Positions 1 to 9,104 of a DNA stretch of 64,000 bases are shown piece by piece. Each line of letters begins with the position of its first letter. The first letter of the stretch is position 1. The translations under genes were made by a program, and so were the position numbers. Source of the stretch: an uncultured Alphaproteobacteria bacterium (GTDB taxonomy: Bacteria; Pseudomonadota; Alphaproteobacteria; Caulobacterales; Parvularculaceae); assembly GCA_902826095.1 (NCBI GenBank), contig CADEDN010000015.1:1-64000 (forward strand), written 5' to 3'. The notes beneath the pieces are model-generated. The model did not search any database. It saw only the letters and a list, made by a program, of their open reading frames with translations, and was not told the origin of the DNA.

Positions 1-49
1 GTTCGCCTTCACCGCAAACCAAATTGATTCGCGTTATTTGCGTGACGCT

Positions 50-1549
50 CTAGTCGGTCTCAACGCCTGCGGATTTGAGGGCGCCGGCAAGCGGGCCAAA
101 ATGCTTTTCATAATGCCTGCGCCGACCGGACGACTGCGTGTGGAACGGTTGGCGCACCTGCCACACGCTGGCGGTCTTGACGAAGTTCTTCAGGGTGTGA
201 AATTCGAGACACCCTTCCTCCCAGGGAAGTCCGAGAAACTCAAGCAACGATCCGATCGTGTCGCGAGGCTCGCGCACAAGGCAGTCATAATCGACATCAA
301 ATATGTCTTGCCGAAAGAGCGCTTTCCATCGCGCCATCATGCGCCTGTACTGGCCGTAATAATGCCCGCAATCGACGAGATCGCTCGAATAGCCGACAAG
401 ACTTTGATCAATGTGTTCGAAGAAAATCGACAGGCAATTGTCGACGGGATGGCGCGTCGTGTGGATTATTTTCGCGTTCGGAAAAAGCCGTTTGATGAGG
501 CCGATCCGGAGGAAATTGTCCGGCCGCTTGTCGGTGACAATTGCGCCTGCCGCCGAGGCGGGCGGAAACAGACGCTTCAGATCGTCGACATAGCGATCCG
601 CGAGCGCGGCCGTCCTCTCGTCGCTCAGTGTGCGAAGCGATTGCGGATAGGGCCTCAAATCGACATCCGTGATGCGATTGAGGAGGTTCAGCTCGCCGCC
701 CGCCGTGACCTGCGAATGCGCGGCGAGAATCTGTTCGACGAGCGTCGACCCGGATCGGAACATGCCGCAGATGAAGACCGGCGCGGGCGTCAAGACCCGA
801 TCATCGCCGCGCGCCGCCGGCGTCGCGTTCACCAGCGCGTCGATCTCGGCGACGATGCGGCCGCGATCATAGGCGGGACCGGCGCGCCGCACCCATCGAT
901 TGGCCTCGGAAAACGCCGCAAACGCGCGATCATAGTCGCCAAGCGCGTCGCGTTCGCGGCCGAGCGCGAAATTGAGGTTTGCCCGCACGATCGGATCGAT
1001 CAGCGCCTTGCCGTTCGCCGCCGCTTCAAGGCGCTTCAGGAGGCCGCTCGCGGGAGGATGCGGCCGCCGCAACTGGCATAGCCGCGCCAACGCTTCACAC
1101 CGGATTTCATGGTTCGAAGCAATGCTCCCGTCGTCCGGCGGCAGGATTTGCTCATAGCACTGCGCCGCCGCCTCGCGGTCGCCGCCCTCTTCCAGCAAGG
1201 TCGCCAGATTGAGCCGCGCTGAGGCGTTTTCCGGGTAGTCGCGGATGATGCTGCGAAATTCGTCGATCGCCTCGCCATCGCGCCGCAGTCCCTCGGTCAG
1301 CAGCACCGCCCGGCTGACGCGCACTTCCTCTGGCCCGCTGACGCCTCTGGAAAGCGCCTCGTCAAACGCCCGCAACGCCTCCTCAGGACGCCCCTCGTCG
1401 CGGAGCGCCAAGGCGAAATTGTACCAGGCGTCGGTCTGGTCAGGGTCAAGGTCGAGCAGCTTGCGGTATTCGATGACCGCTTCCGCCCGCCGCCCGGCCC
1501 GGCGCAGCGCGCCAGCTCGTGCCGAAATCGATTCTATGTTGTTTTTCAT
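50..1549 (-). CDS. TPR-sulfotransferase fusion protein
   Basis: A 499-aa protein with N-terminal tetratricopeptide repeats (about residues 1-150) and a C-terminal PAPS-dependent sulfotransferase domain. The 5'-phosphosulfate loop GMFRSGSTLVEQ lies at about residues 262-273 and the 3'-phosphate motif HTTRHPVDN near residue 366. Family knowledge: such proteins are predicted to move sulfate from PAPS to an acceptor; the acceptor is unknown here. I chose the ATG at 1549 because TPR homology begins right after it; the 27 codons upstream are basic and low in similarity to a TPR. No strong Shine-Dalgarno is visible. It is divergent from the TonB receptor at 1894, and a second TPR enzyme lies on the receptor's other side. 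No signal peptide is seen, so it is probably cytoplasmic. Confidence 0.85.
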   Translation of the reverse strand: MKNNIESISARAGALRRAGRRAEAVIEYRKLLDLDPDQTDAWYNFALALRDEGRPEEALRAFDEALSRGVSGPEEVRVSRAVLLTEGLRRDGEAIDEFRSIIRDYPENASARLNLATLLEEGGDREAAAQCYEQILPPDDGSIASNHEIRCEALARLCQLRRPHPPASGLLKRLEAAANGKALIDPIVRANLNFALGRERDALGDYDRAFAAFSEANRWVRRAGPAYDRGRIVAEIDALVNATPAARGDDRVLTPAPVFICGMFRSGSTLVEQILAAHSQVTAGGELNLLNRITDVDLRPYPQSLRTLSDERTAALADRYVDDLKRLFPPASAAGAIVTDKRPDNFLRIGLIKRLFPNAKIIHTTRHPVDNCLSIFFEHIDQSLVGYSSDLVDCGHYYGQYRRMMARWKALFRQDIFDVDYDCLVREPRDTIGSLLEFLGLPWEEGCLEFHTLKNFVKTASVWQVRQPFHTQSSGRRRHYEKHFGPLAGALKSAGVETD

Positions 1550-1893
1550 ATGGTTAGAGACAAACCTTCGCCGACTTAGCGAAAAATCGCACGGGCGGCC
1601 GAAAATCGACCCGGCACTCACCCGCGGCAATCGCCAAACCGCTAAACAAATTCCTACTGAAAGGCGGCGTTCATCGCGGAAATTAACCGTGTTTTAGGAC
1701 CTGTGGCAGGAATTGCGACATAATCGCAACACCTCAGTCCCGATCCTCATTCGCGCGAATTCCTTTCGTTGACGTGTGACTGCCCGAAACGCAATGGTTC
1801 CGGCACGGACGGAGGGGCGGGCAACGTACCGCACGTGCGCCGTAAAAAAACGTCGTTCTAACGGGCGATAAAATCCTAAACTGGAGGTCTACC
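1550..1893. other. 344 bp divergent intergenic region
   Basis: No coding sequence is supported here. It separates the minus-strand TPR-sulfotransferase from the plus-strand TonB receptor and must hold both promoters. It contains a TTGCGA-N5-TCGCAA inverted repeat (1713-1729), a near match to a CtrA half-site pair (TTAA-N7-TTAG at 1683-1697) and a GCACGTGC palindrome (1831-1838). The receptor's ribosome binding site TGGAGGT sits at 1882-1888. I could not identify a convincing -35/-10 pair. Confidence 0.6.
1713..1729. promoter_or_regulatory. Candidate operator, TTGCGA-N5-TCGCAA
   Basis: A perfect 6-bp inverted repeat with a 5-bp A/T-rich spacer, between the divergent TPR-sulfotransferase and TonB receptor genes. 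The spacing suits a dimeric regulator. I do not recognise the cognate protein; it matches neither a Fur/Irr nor a RirA box. Confidence 0.4.
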
Positions 1894-4842
1894 TTGTCAC
1901 AACGTAACACCCGGAAGACGCTTCTGGCGTCAACCATGCTTCTGGGCGTCGGCCTGCCCTCGCTGGCCTTCGCGCAGGATGATGCGGCGGCGGACGACGA
2001 AATCATCGTCACCGGCTCCCGCATTCCGTCGGCTAACGCCATTACGGCGAGCCCGGTCACCACGATCGGCAACGTCGAGTTCGACATCCGCGGCACGACG
2101 CGGGTCGAAGATCTCGTCAACACCTTGCCGCAGGCTCTCGCGGCCCAGGGCGCCAACACCTCGAACGGCGCCACCGGCACCGCGCAAATCAACCTGCGGG
2201 GTCTTGGCGCAGTGCGCACGCTGGTGCTCGTCGACGGCCGCCGTCTGCAATACGGCTCGGCGATTTCCTCGCCTCCTGACGTCAACCAAATCCCGGGCGC
2301 TCTCGTTGAGCGGGTTGAAGTCCTTACCGGCGGCGCCTCAGCCGTTTACGGTTCGGACGCCATCGGCGGCGTTGTCAACTTCATCATGATCAAGGACTTT
2401 GAAGGCGTCCGCATCGACGGCCAGCTCTCCGGCTATCAGCACTCGAACGGCAACGAACTCGCCGAATTCGAGAACGGCCTCCGCGGCTTCCCGCTTCCGG
2501 AAAAGAGCGTGTTTGACGGCGAAGGTCAGGAAGTGACCCTGATCATTGGCGCCAACACCGAAGACGGTCGCGGCAACGTCACCGCCTATGCGGGCTATCG
2601 CAATAACGATGCAATCCTGCAGGCTGATCGCGACCATTCGGCGTGCGCCTATCAGGCGCGCTCGGTTGCTCAGGATGCCGCCTTCGGGGCGAATGGCCTG
2701 CGCTGCGGCGGTTCCGCAACCGGCTCTATCGGCACATTCTTCGTCGTTGACCCGGCTTTGAACCCGATTCCCGGAATTCAGCCTGACGCGACGCCGGGCA
2801 CCTACACGCTCGATACGACGACCGGGAACACTTTTGTGTCAGGCGCAGACCTCTTCAACTTCGCGCCGACCAACTTCTTCCAGCGGCCTGACGAGCGCTA
2901 CACGCTCGGCGCTTTTGCTCACTACGAGGTCAATGAAAACCTCGAAGCATATATGGACGCAATGTTCTACGACTATACGTCCGATGCGCAGATCGCCTTC
3001 TCCGGCAACTTCGGGACGACCTCGACCGTCAACTGCGACAATCCGTTCCTGTCAGCGCAGCAAGCGTCGATCATCTGCGGCGCCAACGCTGGCGTCGCCG
3101 GCCAGATCGGCGGCGTTTACCCGCTGCGCCGCCTCGTCGAAGGCAATCCGCGGAATGACCATATCCGCCTCACCAGCTTCCGGATGGTCGGCGGCATCCG
3201 CGGCGAAATCGTGGAAGGCTGGAACTACGACGCGTTCGTTCAGTATGCGAACACGCACAACGCCCAGCAATACGAAAACGACGTGTCGACCACCCGTCTG
3301 CGTCAGGCGATGGACGTTGTCGATCTCGGGGCCGGCCCGGTCTGCCGCGATCCTTCAAACGGCTGCGTGCCCTTCAACCCCTGGTCGGTCGGCGGTATTA
3401 CGCCGGCGGCCGCCGCATTCGTGTCGGTTCCGTCATTCCAGGACGGCAACACGACGTCCTACATGGGCCAGATCAACTTGGTCGGCGATCTTGGCCAGTA
3501 TGGGATGAAGTCACCATGGGCCGAGGACGGAATCGGTATCGCGGGTGGCTTTGAATGGCGCAAGGACGGGCTCGACTATCGTCCTGACCTGCTGTTCCAA
3601 TCGGGCGATCTTTCCGGCCAGGGCGGCACGACGCCTCCGACATCCGGCACGATCGAGAACACCGACTTCTTTGTCGAAACCGATATTCCGCTCGTTTCCG
3701 GGATGGCGTTCGCAGAACTCCTGAAGTTCAGCGGCGGCTATCGCCATTCGAGCAACTCGGTCGGCGGCAACTTCTCGACCTGGAAACTTCTGGGCGATTG
3801 GCAAGTCACGCCGGACATCAAAGTCCGCGGCGGCTGGCAGCGCGCAGTTCGGGCGCCGAACGTTATCGAAGCGTTCTCGCCGCAGCAAACTGGCCTTACG
3901 GTCCTGTCCGAGGACCCCTGCGGTCCGACAATGCTTGCGACACTTGCGCAGTGTTTGTTGACCGGCCTTAATCCCTTGCAGTACGGCGCGCCGAACCTTG
4001 ACAGCCCGGCCTCGCAGTACAACGGGATTTTCGGCGGCAATCCGAATCTCGGTCCGGAATCTTCAGACACCTACACCGTTGGTGTGGTGTTGACGCCGGA
4101 ATTCGCGCCTGGCAACCTCTTGGTGTCAGTCGATTACTTCGACATCTCGGTTGACAACGTGATCAGCACGATCACGGCCCAAAGCGCGATGGACAACTGC
4201 TTGGCGTCGGGTGACCCGGCATTCTGCAGCCTGATCAACCGCGGGCCGTCCGGCTCGTTGTGGCAGAGCGCCAGCAGCGGTTTCTCGCTCACAAACCAGA
4301 ACCTCGGCGGGCTGAAGACCTCAGGTATCGACATCAACGCCAACTGGGGCTTTGACTTCGACGAAGTGGGCCTTGGCAGCGCCGGCGGCTTCAACGTCGA
4401 CTTTGTTGGAACCTATCTCCTCGCATTTGAAATTGAGGAGTTTCCTGGTTCTCCGATCCAGGTTTGCGACGGATTCTACGGCGGCGCTTGCGGCTCGCCG
4501 CGTCCGACCTGGCGTCACAAGCTGCGCACGACATGGGAAATGCCGATCGGCGTCGACTTCTCACTCAGCTGGCGGATGTTCGCGTCAGCGGATCGGGACG
4601 GCGGAGCGGCGGACCCGGTTACAAACGTCGCTGCAAAGCTTGAGTCGCGCCACTACATCGACCTCGCGGCTTCCTACAACGTATCCGAAGCCTGGAACGT
4701 CCGCGTCGGGATGAACAACATCCTTGACAAAGACCCGCCGTCGACCACGGAAACGGCCGGCTTCTCGAACGGCAACACCTATCCGCAAACCTACGACGCG
4801 GTGGGTCGTTACCTGTTCGTCGGCACGACGATCGACTTCTAG
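1894..4842 (+). CDS. TonB-dependent outer-membrane receptor
   Basis: A 982-aa outer-membrane receptor. It has a signal peptide (residues 1-28, cleavage after AFA), a TonB-box-like acidic segment with EIIVTGSRI near residue 40, and a plug domain with the LRGLGAVRTLVLVDGRR and VEVLTGGASAVYGSDAIGG motifs. A long beta-barrel follows, ending in an aromatic residue (TIDF), as outer-membrane barrels do. The start codon is TTG, supported by TGGAGGT six bases upstream; no ATG lies ahead of the signal peptide. Family: energised uptake of large substrates by TonB-ExbBD. The substrate cannot be read from sequence; flanking TPR enzymes give no clear hint. A strong intrinsic terminator follows, so it is probably a single-gene transcript. 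Confidence 0.95.
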   Translation: MSQRNTRKTLLASTMLLGVGLPSLAFAQDDAAADDEIIVTGSRIPSANAITASPVTTIGNVEFDIRGTTRVEDLVNTLPQALAAQGANTSNGATGTAQINLRGLGAVRTLVLVDGRRLQYGSAISSPPDVNQIPGALVERVEVLTGGASAVYGSDAIGGVVNFIMIKDFEGVRIDGQLSGYQHSNGNELAEFENGLRGFPLPEKSVFDGEGQEVTLIIGANTEDGRGNVTAYAGYRNNDAILQADRDHSACAYQARSVAQDAAFGANGLRCGGSATGSIGTFFVVDPALNPIPGIQPDATPGTYTLDTTTGNTFVSGADLFNFAPTNFFQRPDERYTLGAFAHYEVNENLEAYMDAMFYDYTSDAQIAFSGNFGTTSTVNCDNPFLSAQQASIICGANAGVAGQIGGVYPLRRLVEGNPRNDHIRLTSFRMVGGIRGEIVEGWNYDAFVQYANTHNAQQYENDVSTTRLRQAMDVVDLGAGPVCRDPSNGCVPFNPWSVGGITPAAAAFVSVPSFQDGNTTSYMGQINLVGDLGQYGMKSPWAEDGIGIAGGFEWRKDGLDYRPDLLFQSGDLSGQGGTTPPTSGTIENTDFFVETDIPLVSGMAFAELLKFSGGYRHSSNSVGGNFSTWKLLGDWQVTPDIKVRGGWQRAVRAPNVIEAFSPQQTGLTVLSEDPCGPTMLATLAQCLLTGLNPLQYGAPNLDSPASQYNGIFGGNPNLGPESSDTYTVGVVLTPEFAPGNLLVSVDYFDISVDNVISTITAQSAMDNCLASGDPAFCSLINRGPSGSLWQSASSGFSLTNQNLGGLKTSGIDINANWGFDFDEVGLGSAGGFNVDFVGTYLLAFEIEEFPGSPIQVCDGFYGGACGSPRPTWRHKLRTTWEMPIGVDFSLSWRMFASADRDGGAADPVTNVAAKLESRHYIDLAASYNVSEAWNVRVGMNNILDKDPPSTTETAGFSNGNTYPQTYDAVGRYLFVGTTIDF

Positions 4843-4866
4843 TCGTCGATCGAGACTTCGACTTTG

Positions 4867-4899
4867 GCGGCGGGTCGAAAGACCCGCCGCTTTTTTTTT
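4867..4899 (+). terminator. Intrinsic terminator of the TonB receptor
   Basis: A perfect 10-bp stem (GCGGCGGGTC, 4867-4876, with its complement at 4881-4890), a GAAA tetraloop and nine T residues directly after. It lies 24 bp past the receptor stop codon. Confidence 0.95.
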
Positions 4900-4945
4900 C
4901 GTCCGACCCGGCCTAGCATGCCGGGCGTTTCAAGGGAGTTTGGCG

Positions 4946-5542
4946 ATGCGGGCGATGATTTTTGCGATGGCCGGGGCGCTTTTCATTTCAGCGGCGCCCG
5001 CGCTTGCTCAAAATCCGGAGGAAGCCGTGGCAGACGTTCTTGCCTGTGAGGCCGTTCGCGGAAGCAAGGCGCGGCTGAGATGCGTCGAAGCGGCGCTCCC
5101 CGCGCTGCGCGCCGCCCACCCGGGCGCCGTCGCTCTCGCGGCCGAACGCGCCGACGCCGCAAGGCTCGCTGCGGCGCAGGAAGCAAAAGATGAATTCGGC
5201 CTGAGCCCGGCCCAGCAGCAAGAGCAAAAGACGGCGGCGGCGGAAGTCTACGAGCGCGAGTCGTTCGGCGATGACGACCTCAAGAAGGATCAATCCGACG
5301 AAGACGAAGTCGATCGCGTCTCAGGGGTTGCCGTCGAGATCGGCAAGAACAATCGCGGCAAGATTTTCGTCATCCTCGATAACGGTCAGGTCTGGCGGCA
5401 GATCGACGCTGATTCGCGGTCGCCCTATATTCCGAGGAACGCTGAGGGACTGCCCGTTGAAATCAAGAAGGGCGCACTTGGCAGTTATTTCGTGAAAGTC
5501 GGCAATGCGAAGGAATCGTTCAAGGCGAACCGCATCAAATAG
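4946..5542 (+). CDS. Secreted hypothetical protein
   Basis: A 198-aa protein that I do not recognise. It begins with a clear signal peptide (MRAMIFAMAGALFISAAPALA, residues 1-21). An Ala-rich segment with two cysteines (CEAVRGSKARLRC) and a charged coiled-coil-like middle follow. The C-terminal half (FVILDNGQVWRQID and SYFVKVGN) resembles the small beta-rich periplasmic proteins often annotated as hypothetical in this class. The ATG at 4946 was chosen over longer in-frame options because AAGGGAG lies nine bases upstream and the signal peptide starts there; earlier starts would run into the receptor gene and its terminator. Its 3' end overlaps the convergent TPR/oxygenase gene by 8 bp. Confidence 0.75.
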   Translation: MRAMIFAMAGALFISAAPALAQNPEEAVADVLACEAVRGSKARLRCVEAALPALRAAHPGAVALAAERADAARLAAAQEAKDEFGLSPAQQQEQKTAAAEVYERESFGDDDLKKDQSDEDEVDRVSGVAVEIGKNNRGKIFVILDNGQVWRQIDADSRSPYIPRNAEGLPVEIKKGALGSYFVKVGNAKESFKANRIK

Positions 5543-6935
5543 CGGCCGGAACCGAATCCGCCGCGATCGTCAGTCTGGTTGTCTCGCCCTCGAACGGCAC
5601 CGTGCCGTGCCACATGTAACTTGGAAAGACGACCATCACGCCCTTTTGCGGGCGGACGAAATGTTCCGCCGCGAGTTTCGGCTCCGTCGGCACGCCCGGT
5701 TCGCCGAAGGTCAGCCAGCCGCTCCTGTCTCCTTCGTCTTTGGTCGCCGGAAATCGGAGATGACTGGCCGAGGAGAGCCAACCTTGCGGATGCACATGGT
5801 TGATGTGATAGCCGCATGAGGCGAGGCGTATCGACCAGATGCCGAATATTTTGTAGCCGCCGCGATTGCGAATCCGCAGCGGATCCGGCCCGACGCCGAT
5901 GCGTGAAATGTAGGACGATATCGGCCCGCGCACCGCTTCGCTGACCGCCTTGAGGACAGGGTCTTCGATCGTATCGATCGACGGCAGCTGACTTCCATGC
6001 CGGACTGATTGTCCGAAGGGATGCGTCTTGTACTGATGATGCCGGTCAAGCGCGTCGATCAGGTCGTCGACATAGGATTCCGCGGATTTCCACCCTTTCG
6101 GGCAGGAAAGCGGGAACCCGGCGACGAATTTCTCATAGTCGTAAAGGGCGCGGAAGCGATCATCTCCCTGCATGCGCCAGGCGGTCGCCTGCGCCGCAAT
6201 ATGGAACTGATCAAGCGGATGTTCGGCCCTCAAGCGGCTGATAAGCCTCGATGCTTCGAGCGGCTCGCCGACGGCAAGAAGGGCGCGGACGAGCGCCTGC
6301 GACACGCTGGGATCGCGCGGCAGCGCCTTGGCCGCCGCCTCGGCATGAACAAGCGCCGCGCCATATGCGCCCGCCGCTAAAGCGGAATTCGCCGCAGCCA
6401 TTTCAAGAAGAGGCTGCCCGCCGGATAATTTCAGGGCCGCCAGCGTCTCTTCATATTCACCCTCTGCGTCCCCGGTCTGTCCAATCACCTGCGCACGCAC
6501 CAGGCGAAGGTCGAGTTCTCGCGGGTAGGCGCGGATGGCGGCGTCAAGCGCTTGCAGCGATATCTCGCGATCGCCGCTGATCATCCAGACAAGCTGCGCC
6601 AGTTCCTTATGCGCGACCGAATCTGTTGGGCGCTTGTTCAGCGCCGCAATGAAATCCCGCTTGGCCTCGTCGATCATCCCCTCGGCGACCTCCGCCCGCG
6701 CCAACACGAGCCATGTCTCCGACGCGGTGATCCCGGCTTTGATGGCGCGCGTCGCCCAATCGATCGCCTCCCTGTTTCGGCCGGCGTCGCCAAGCGCGCC
6801 GGCGAGGTTGTGCATGACGACGGGATTGGTCGGGGCGACATCGACAATCGCGCGGAACGCCGCGAGCGCCTCGTCAATCCGGCCCGCCGCCTTGAGCGCG
6901 TTCGCCTGATTATTGAGATCGGTCAGCGTCGCCAT
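5535..6935 (-). CDS. TPR protein with putative 2OG-Fe(II) oxygenase domain
   Basis: A 466-aa protein. TPR-like helices fill about residues 1-250 (ALKAAGRIDEALAAFRAIVD is the first). The C-terminal part matches the putative 2OG-Fe(II) oxygenase family (PF13759 type), with HINHVHPQGW at about residues 377-386, then MWHGT (His about 443) and an Arg about 11 residues later. The His and Arg residues are the expected metal and 2-oxoglutarate contacts. Substrate unknown; hydroxylation of a protein or peptide is only an inference. The ATG at 6935 is preferred; a GTG at 6959 would add eight residues. It is divergent from the hydrolase at 6971 and convergent with the secreted protein. Confidence 0.8.
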   Translation of the reverse strand: MATLTDLNNQANALKAAGRIDEALAAFRAIVDVAPTNPVVMHNLAGALGDAGRNREAIDWATRAIKAGITASETWLVLARAEVAEGMIDEAKRDFIAALNKRPTDSVAHKELAQLVWMISGDREISLQALDAAIRAYPRELDLRLVRAQVIGQTGDAEGEYEETLAALKLSGGQPLLEMAAANSALAAGAYGAALVHAEAAAKALPRDPSVSQALVRALLAVGEPLEASRLISRLRAEHPLDQFHIAAQATAWRMQGDDRFRALYDYEKFVAGFPLSCPKGWKSAESYVDDLIDALDRHHQYKTHPFGQSVRHGSQLPSIDTIEDPVLKAVSEAVRGPISSYISRIGVGPDPLRIRNRGGYKIFGIWSIRLASCGYHINHVHPQGWLSSASHLRFPATKDEGDRSGWLTFGEPGVPTEPKLAAEHFVRPQKGVMVVFPSYMWHGTVPFEGETTRLTIAADSVPAAI

Positions 6936-6970
6936 TCGTCGATCCGTTTTTTCCCGCACGGGGATGATTT

Positions 6971-7906
6971 ATGGTCCCGCCGGCCAGCCGGGAAAAGCCT
7001 GGGCTGGCGTCAATGGAGTCGCAGCCTGTGCCTTACGCTCTGAAGTCGGTCTTGACCCAGGACAAATTGCGGCTCGAGATCCGCCATTGGCCGCGCGGCC
7101 TGTCGGCGCATGGATCGCGCGCGCCGATCCTCTGCCTCCCCGGCCTCACAAGAAACGCCGCTGATTTCGACGAATTCGCCCCTATCGCCGCGGCGACCGG
7201 CCGCGATGTCTATGCGCTTTCGCTGCGCGGCCGGGGGCGGTCGGATTATGACCCCGCCTATCTCAACTATTTCCCGACAACCTATGTCAGGGATGTCCTC
7301 GCCGTCCTTGACCAACTCGGCGTTCGGGGCGCGGTCTTCGTCGGCACGTCGCTTGGCGGCATCGTCGCCATGCTGACGGCGGCGGCGGCGCCGGAGCGGA
7401 TCGCGGCCGCTGTCATCAACGACGTCGGCCCGGAGCTCGCGCCGGAAGGAATTGCGCGCATCGCCTCCTATGTAGGCGCGCGCGCGGCGGACGGCGCAGG
7501 CGACGGCGCCGATTTCGACGCCGCGATCGCGCAAATCCGGGCGATCAATGAGGCCGCCTTCCCCGGCAGAGGGCGAGGCTTCTGGGAGGCTTTCGCGCGC
7601 CGCACATTCGATCAGCAGGCGGACGGATCGTGGCGGCTCGCCTATGATCCGATGATCGGGCGGGCGCTGATCGAGGCGGGGCCGGCGCCCGATCTTTGGG
7701 GCCCGTTCGCGAGTCTTGCTTCGATAGAGACGCTGATTGTGCGCGGCGCGATCAGCGATCTGCTGACCCCGCCGATCGTCGAGAAGATGCGAAGCGTTCT
7801 GCCGAATTTCGACTATTGCGAAGTCGAGAATGTCGGGCATGCGCCGATGCTGACAGAGCCGGAGGCCTGGCGCGCGATCGGCAGGTTTCTCGACCGGATC
7901 GATTAA
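6971..7906 (+). CDS. Alpha/beta hydrolase
   Basis: A 311-aa alpha/beta-hydrolase fold protein. The nucleophile elbow GTSLGG, the oxyanion segment LCLPGLTRN and a C-terminal His in NVGHAPM complete the Ser-Asp-His arrangement. Several sub-families of esterases and C-C hydrolases share this pattern, so the substrate is open. Two starts are possible: ATG 6971, with GGGA six bases upstream, and ATG 7013, which lacks a clear Shine-Dalgarno; I kept the first. The stop codon overlaps the convergent cysH stop by 4 bp, leaving no room for a terminator between them. Confidence 0.85.
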   Translation: MVPPASREKPGLASMESQPVPYALKSVLTQDKLRLEIRHWPRGLSAHGSRAPILCLPGLTRNAADFDEFAPIAAATGRDVYALSLRGRGRSDYDPAYLNYFPTTYVRDVLAVLDQLGVRGAVFVGTSLGGIVAMLTAAAAPERIAAAVINDVGPELAPEGIARIASYVGARAADGAGDGADFDAAIAQIRAINEAAFPGRGRGFWEAFARRTFDQQADGSWRLAYDPMIGRALIEAGPAPDLWGPFASLASIETLIVRGAISDLLTPPIVEKMRSVLPNFDYCEVENVGHAPMLTEPEAWRAIGRFLDRID

Positions 7907-8631
7907 AGACGGTGAATGCCGCACTCGGTCTTGGCGAGGCCGCGCCAGCGGCCGGCGCGCGCATCGTCGCCGGGCGCCGTCGGCGCGGTGCAGGGCCAGC
8001 AGCCGATCGAGGAAAAACCCGTTTCGACCAGCGGATGCGCCGGCAGGGCGTGCGCGATCATGTAGGCGTCGATGTCGTCCGCCGACCAGCGCGCCAGCGG
8101 ATTGACCTTGATATGCGGCGCCTGAAATTCGACGACCGGCAGGAATGCGCGCAAATTCCCGTGCATGCGCTTGCGGCCAGTGATCCAGACGTCGAATGCG
8201 GCGAGCGCCCGGTCGAGCGGACGCACTTTTCTGAGCGCGCAGCATGAATCATTGTCGCGTTTCCATAAATCGCCCTTGGGATCGAAAGCGCCGATTTCAG
8301 CCGGATCCGGCCGGATCAACCTCACATTGCGCAGCCCGAGCCGATCCGTCAGATCTTCGCGATAGGCCTGCGTCTGGACGAAATGCTTTTCGGTGTCGAG
8401 GAAGAGAACCGGCGTCGCCTTGTCAGTCGCCGCGACGAGATGCAACAGCGCCGCCGATTCGGCGCCGAAGGACGACACAAGCGCGATCCTTCCGCTGAAT
8501 TCGTCAAGCGCCCTCGCCAATATCTCCTCGGCGCTCATCGCTTGCGCCGCCTGGTCAAAGGCCGCGGCCTGATCCTCCAGCGAGGGAACGGCGCGCAAAA
8601 AGGCCGGCGATCTGGCGACAGCGGCGGTCAT
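7903..8631 (-). CDS. cysH: Thioredoxin-dependent adenylyl-sulfate (APS) reductase
   Basis: A 242-aa enzyme that reduces activated sulfate to sulfite. The PP-loop segment SSFGAESA is at residues 53-60. It carries the Cys-Cys (130-131) and CxxC (211-214) pattern that binds a [4Fe-4S] cluster, and the catalytic ECGIH motif with Cys237. Family knowledge: the cluster motif marks the APS-type reductase rather than the cluster-free PAPS type of E. coli. It is the last gene of the cysG operon, 8 bp after DUF934, and gives the sulfite that CysI reduces. Confidence 0.95.
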   Translation of the reverse strand: MTAAVARSPAFLRAVPSLEDQAAAFDQAAQAMSAEEILARALDEFSGRIALVSSFGAESAALLHLVAATDKATPVLFLDTEKHFVQTQAYREDLTDRLGLRNVRLIRPDPAEIGAFDPKGDLWKRDNDSCCALRKVRPLDRALAAFDVWITGRKRMHGNLRAFLPVVEFQAPHIKVNPLARWSADDIDAYMIAHALPAHPLVETGFSSIGCWPCTAPTAPGDDARAGRWRGLAKTECGIHRL

Positions 8632-8639
8632 GACAGCCT

Positions 8640-9104
8640 TTACGCGGCGGCGCGTTTTTCGGCGCGGAGCGCGTGGATCGGGCGCGCGCTGTCGGCGGCG
8701 GGCTGATAGAAAAAGGAATAGGCGCCGATCGCTTTCGCGAAGCCTTCCGCGTCGCCGCCGCCGATTTCAAACGCATCAAAACCGGCGCGCGCCATGAACA
8801 GCGCCTGATCGCAGAGCACTTGTCCCCGCGCGCGCAGTTCTCCCGTGAAATGAAGCCTCTCGCGGAGCACGCGCGCCTGGGTGTAGGCGCGGCCGTCCTT
8901 GAAATCGGGAAACTCAAGAATGACGGCGTCAAAGCGCTTCACAATTTCAGCGAGCGCTTCGGCGTCCTCCGTGTTCGGAATGAAAAGCTCGAAGCGCCCC
9001 GCCTCCGGCCTGACGCCCGCGCGCCATTCGGCGAGCGCAATTTCCTCGCCCTTTGGCCGTTCGTCGAGCAGGACGCCGCTGTCAGTGATGCGCAATATCG
9101 CCAT
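8640..9104 (-). CDS. DUF934 family protein
   Basis: A 154-aa protein of the DUF934 family, which is nearly always linked to sulfite reductase genes in proteobacteria. Segments FDAVILEFPDFKDGRAYTQA and LRERLHFTGELRARG are typical of it. Biochemical role is unproven; an accessory function in sulfite reduction is inferred from context. It starts inside the 3' end of cysI (23-bp overlap) and ends 8 bp before cysH, so it is surely co-transcribed. Short C-terminal basic/Ala-rich tail. Confidence 0.9.
   Translation of the reverse strand: MAILRITDSGVLLDERPKGEEIALAEWRAGVRPEAGRFELFIPNTEDAEALAEIVKRFDAVILEFPDFKDGRAYTQARVLRERLHFTGELRARGQVLCDQALFMARAGFDAFEIGGGDAEGFAKAIGAYSFFYQPAADSARPIHALRAEKRAAA

Noticed and set aside
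38-1081. Long plus-strand ORF (347 aa)
   Set aside because: Lies antisense to the TPR-sulfotransferase, is Arg-rich and has no motif or ribosome binding site. It is a shadow of the GC-rich third-position bias.
4724-4945. Upstream start for the secreted protein after the TonB receptor
   Set aside because: It would overlap the receptor and its terminator; the signal peptide and ribosome binding site set the start at 4946.
7010-8245. 411-aa minus-strand ORF
   Set aside because: Antisense to the alpha/beta hydrolase and out of frame with cysH, both of which have intact catalytic motifs.
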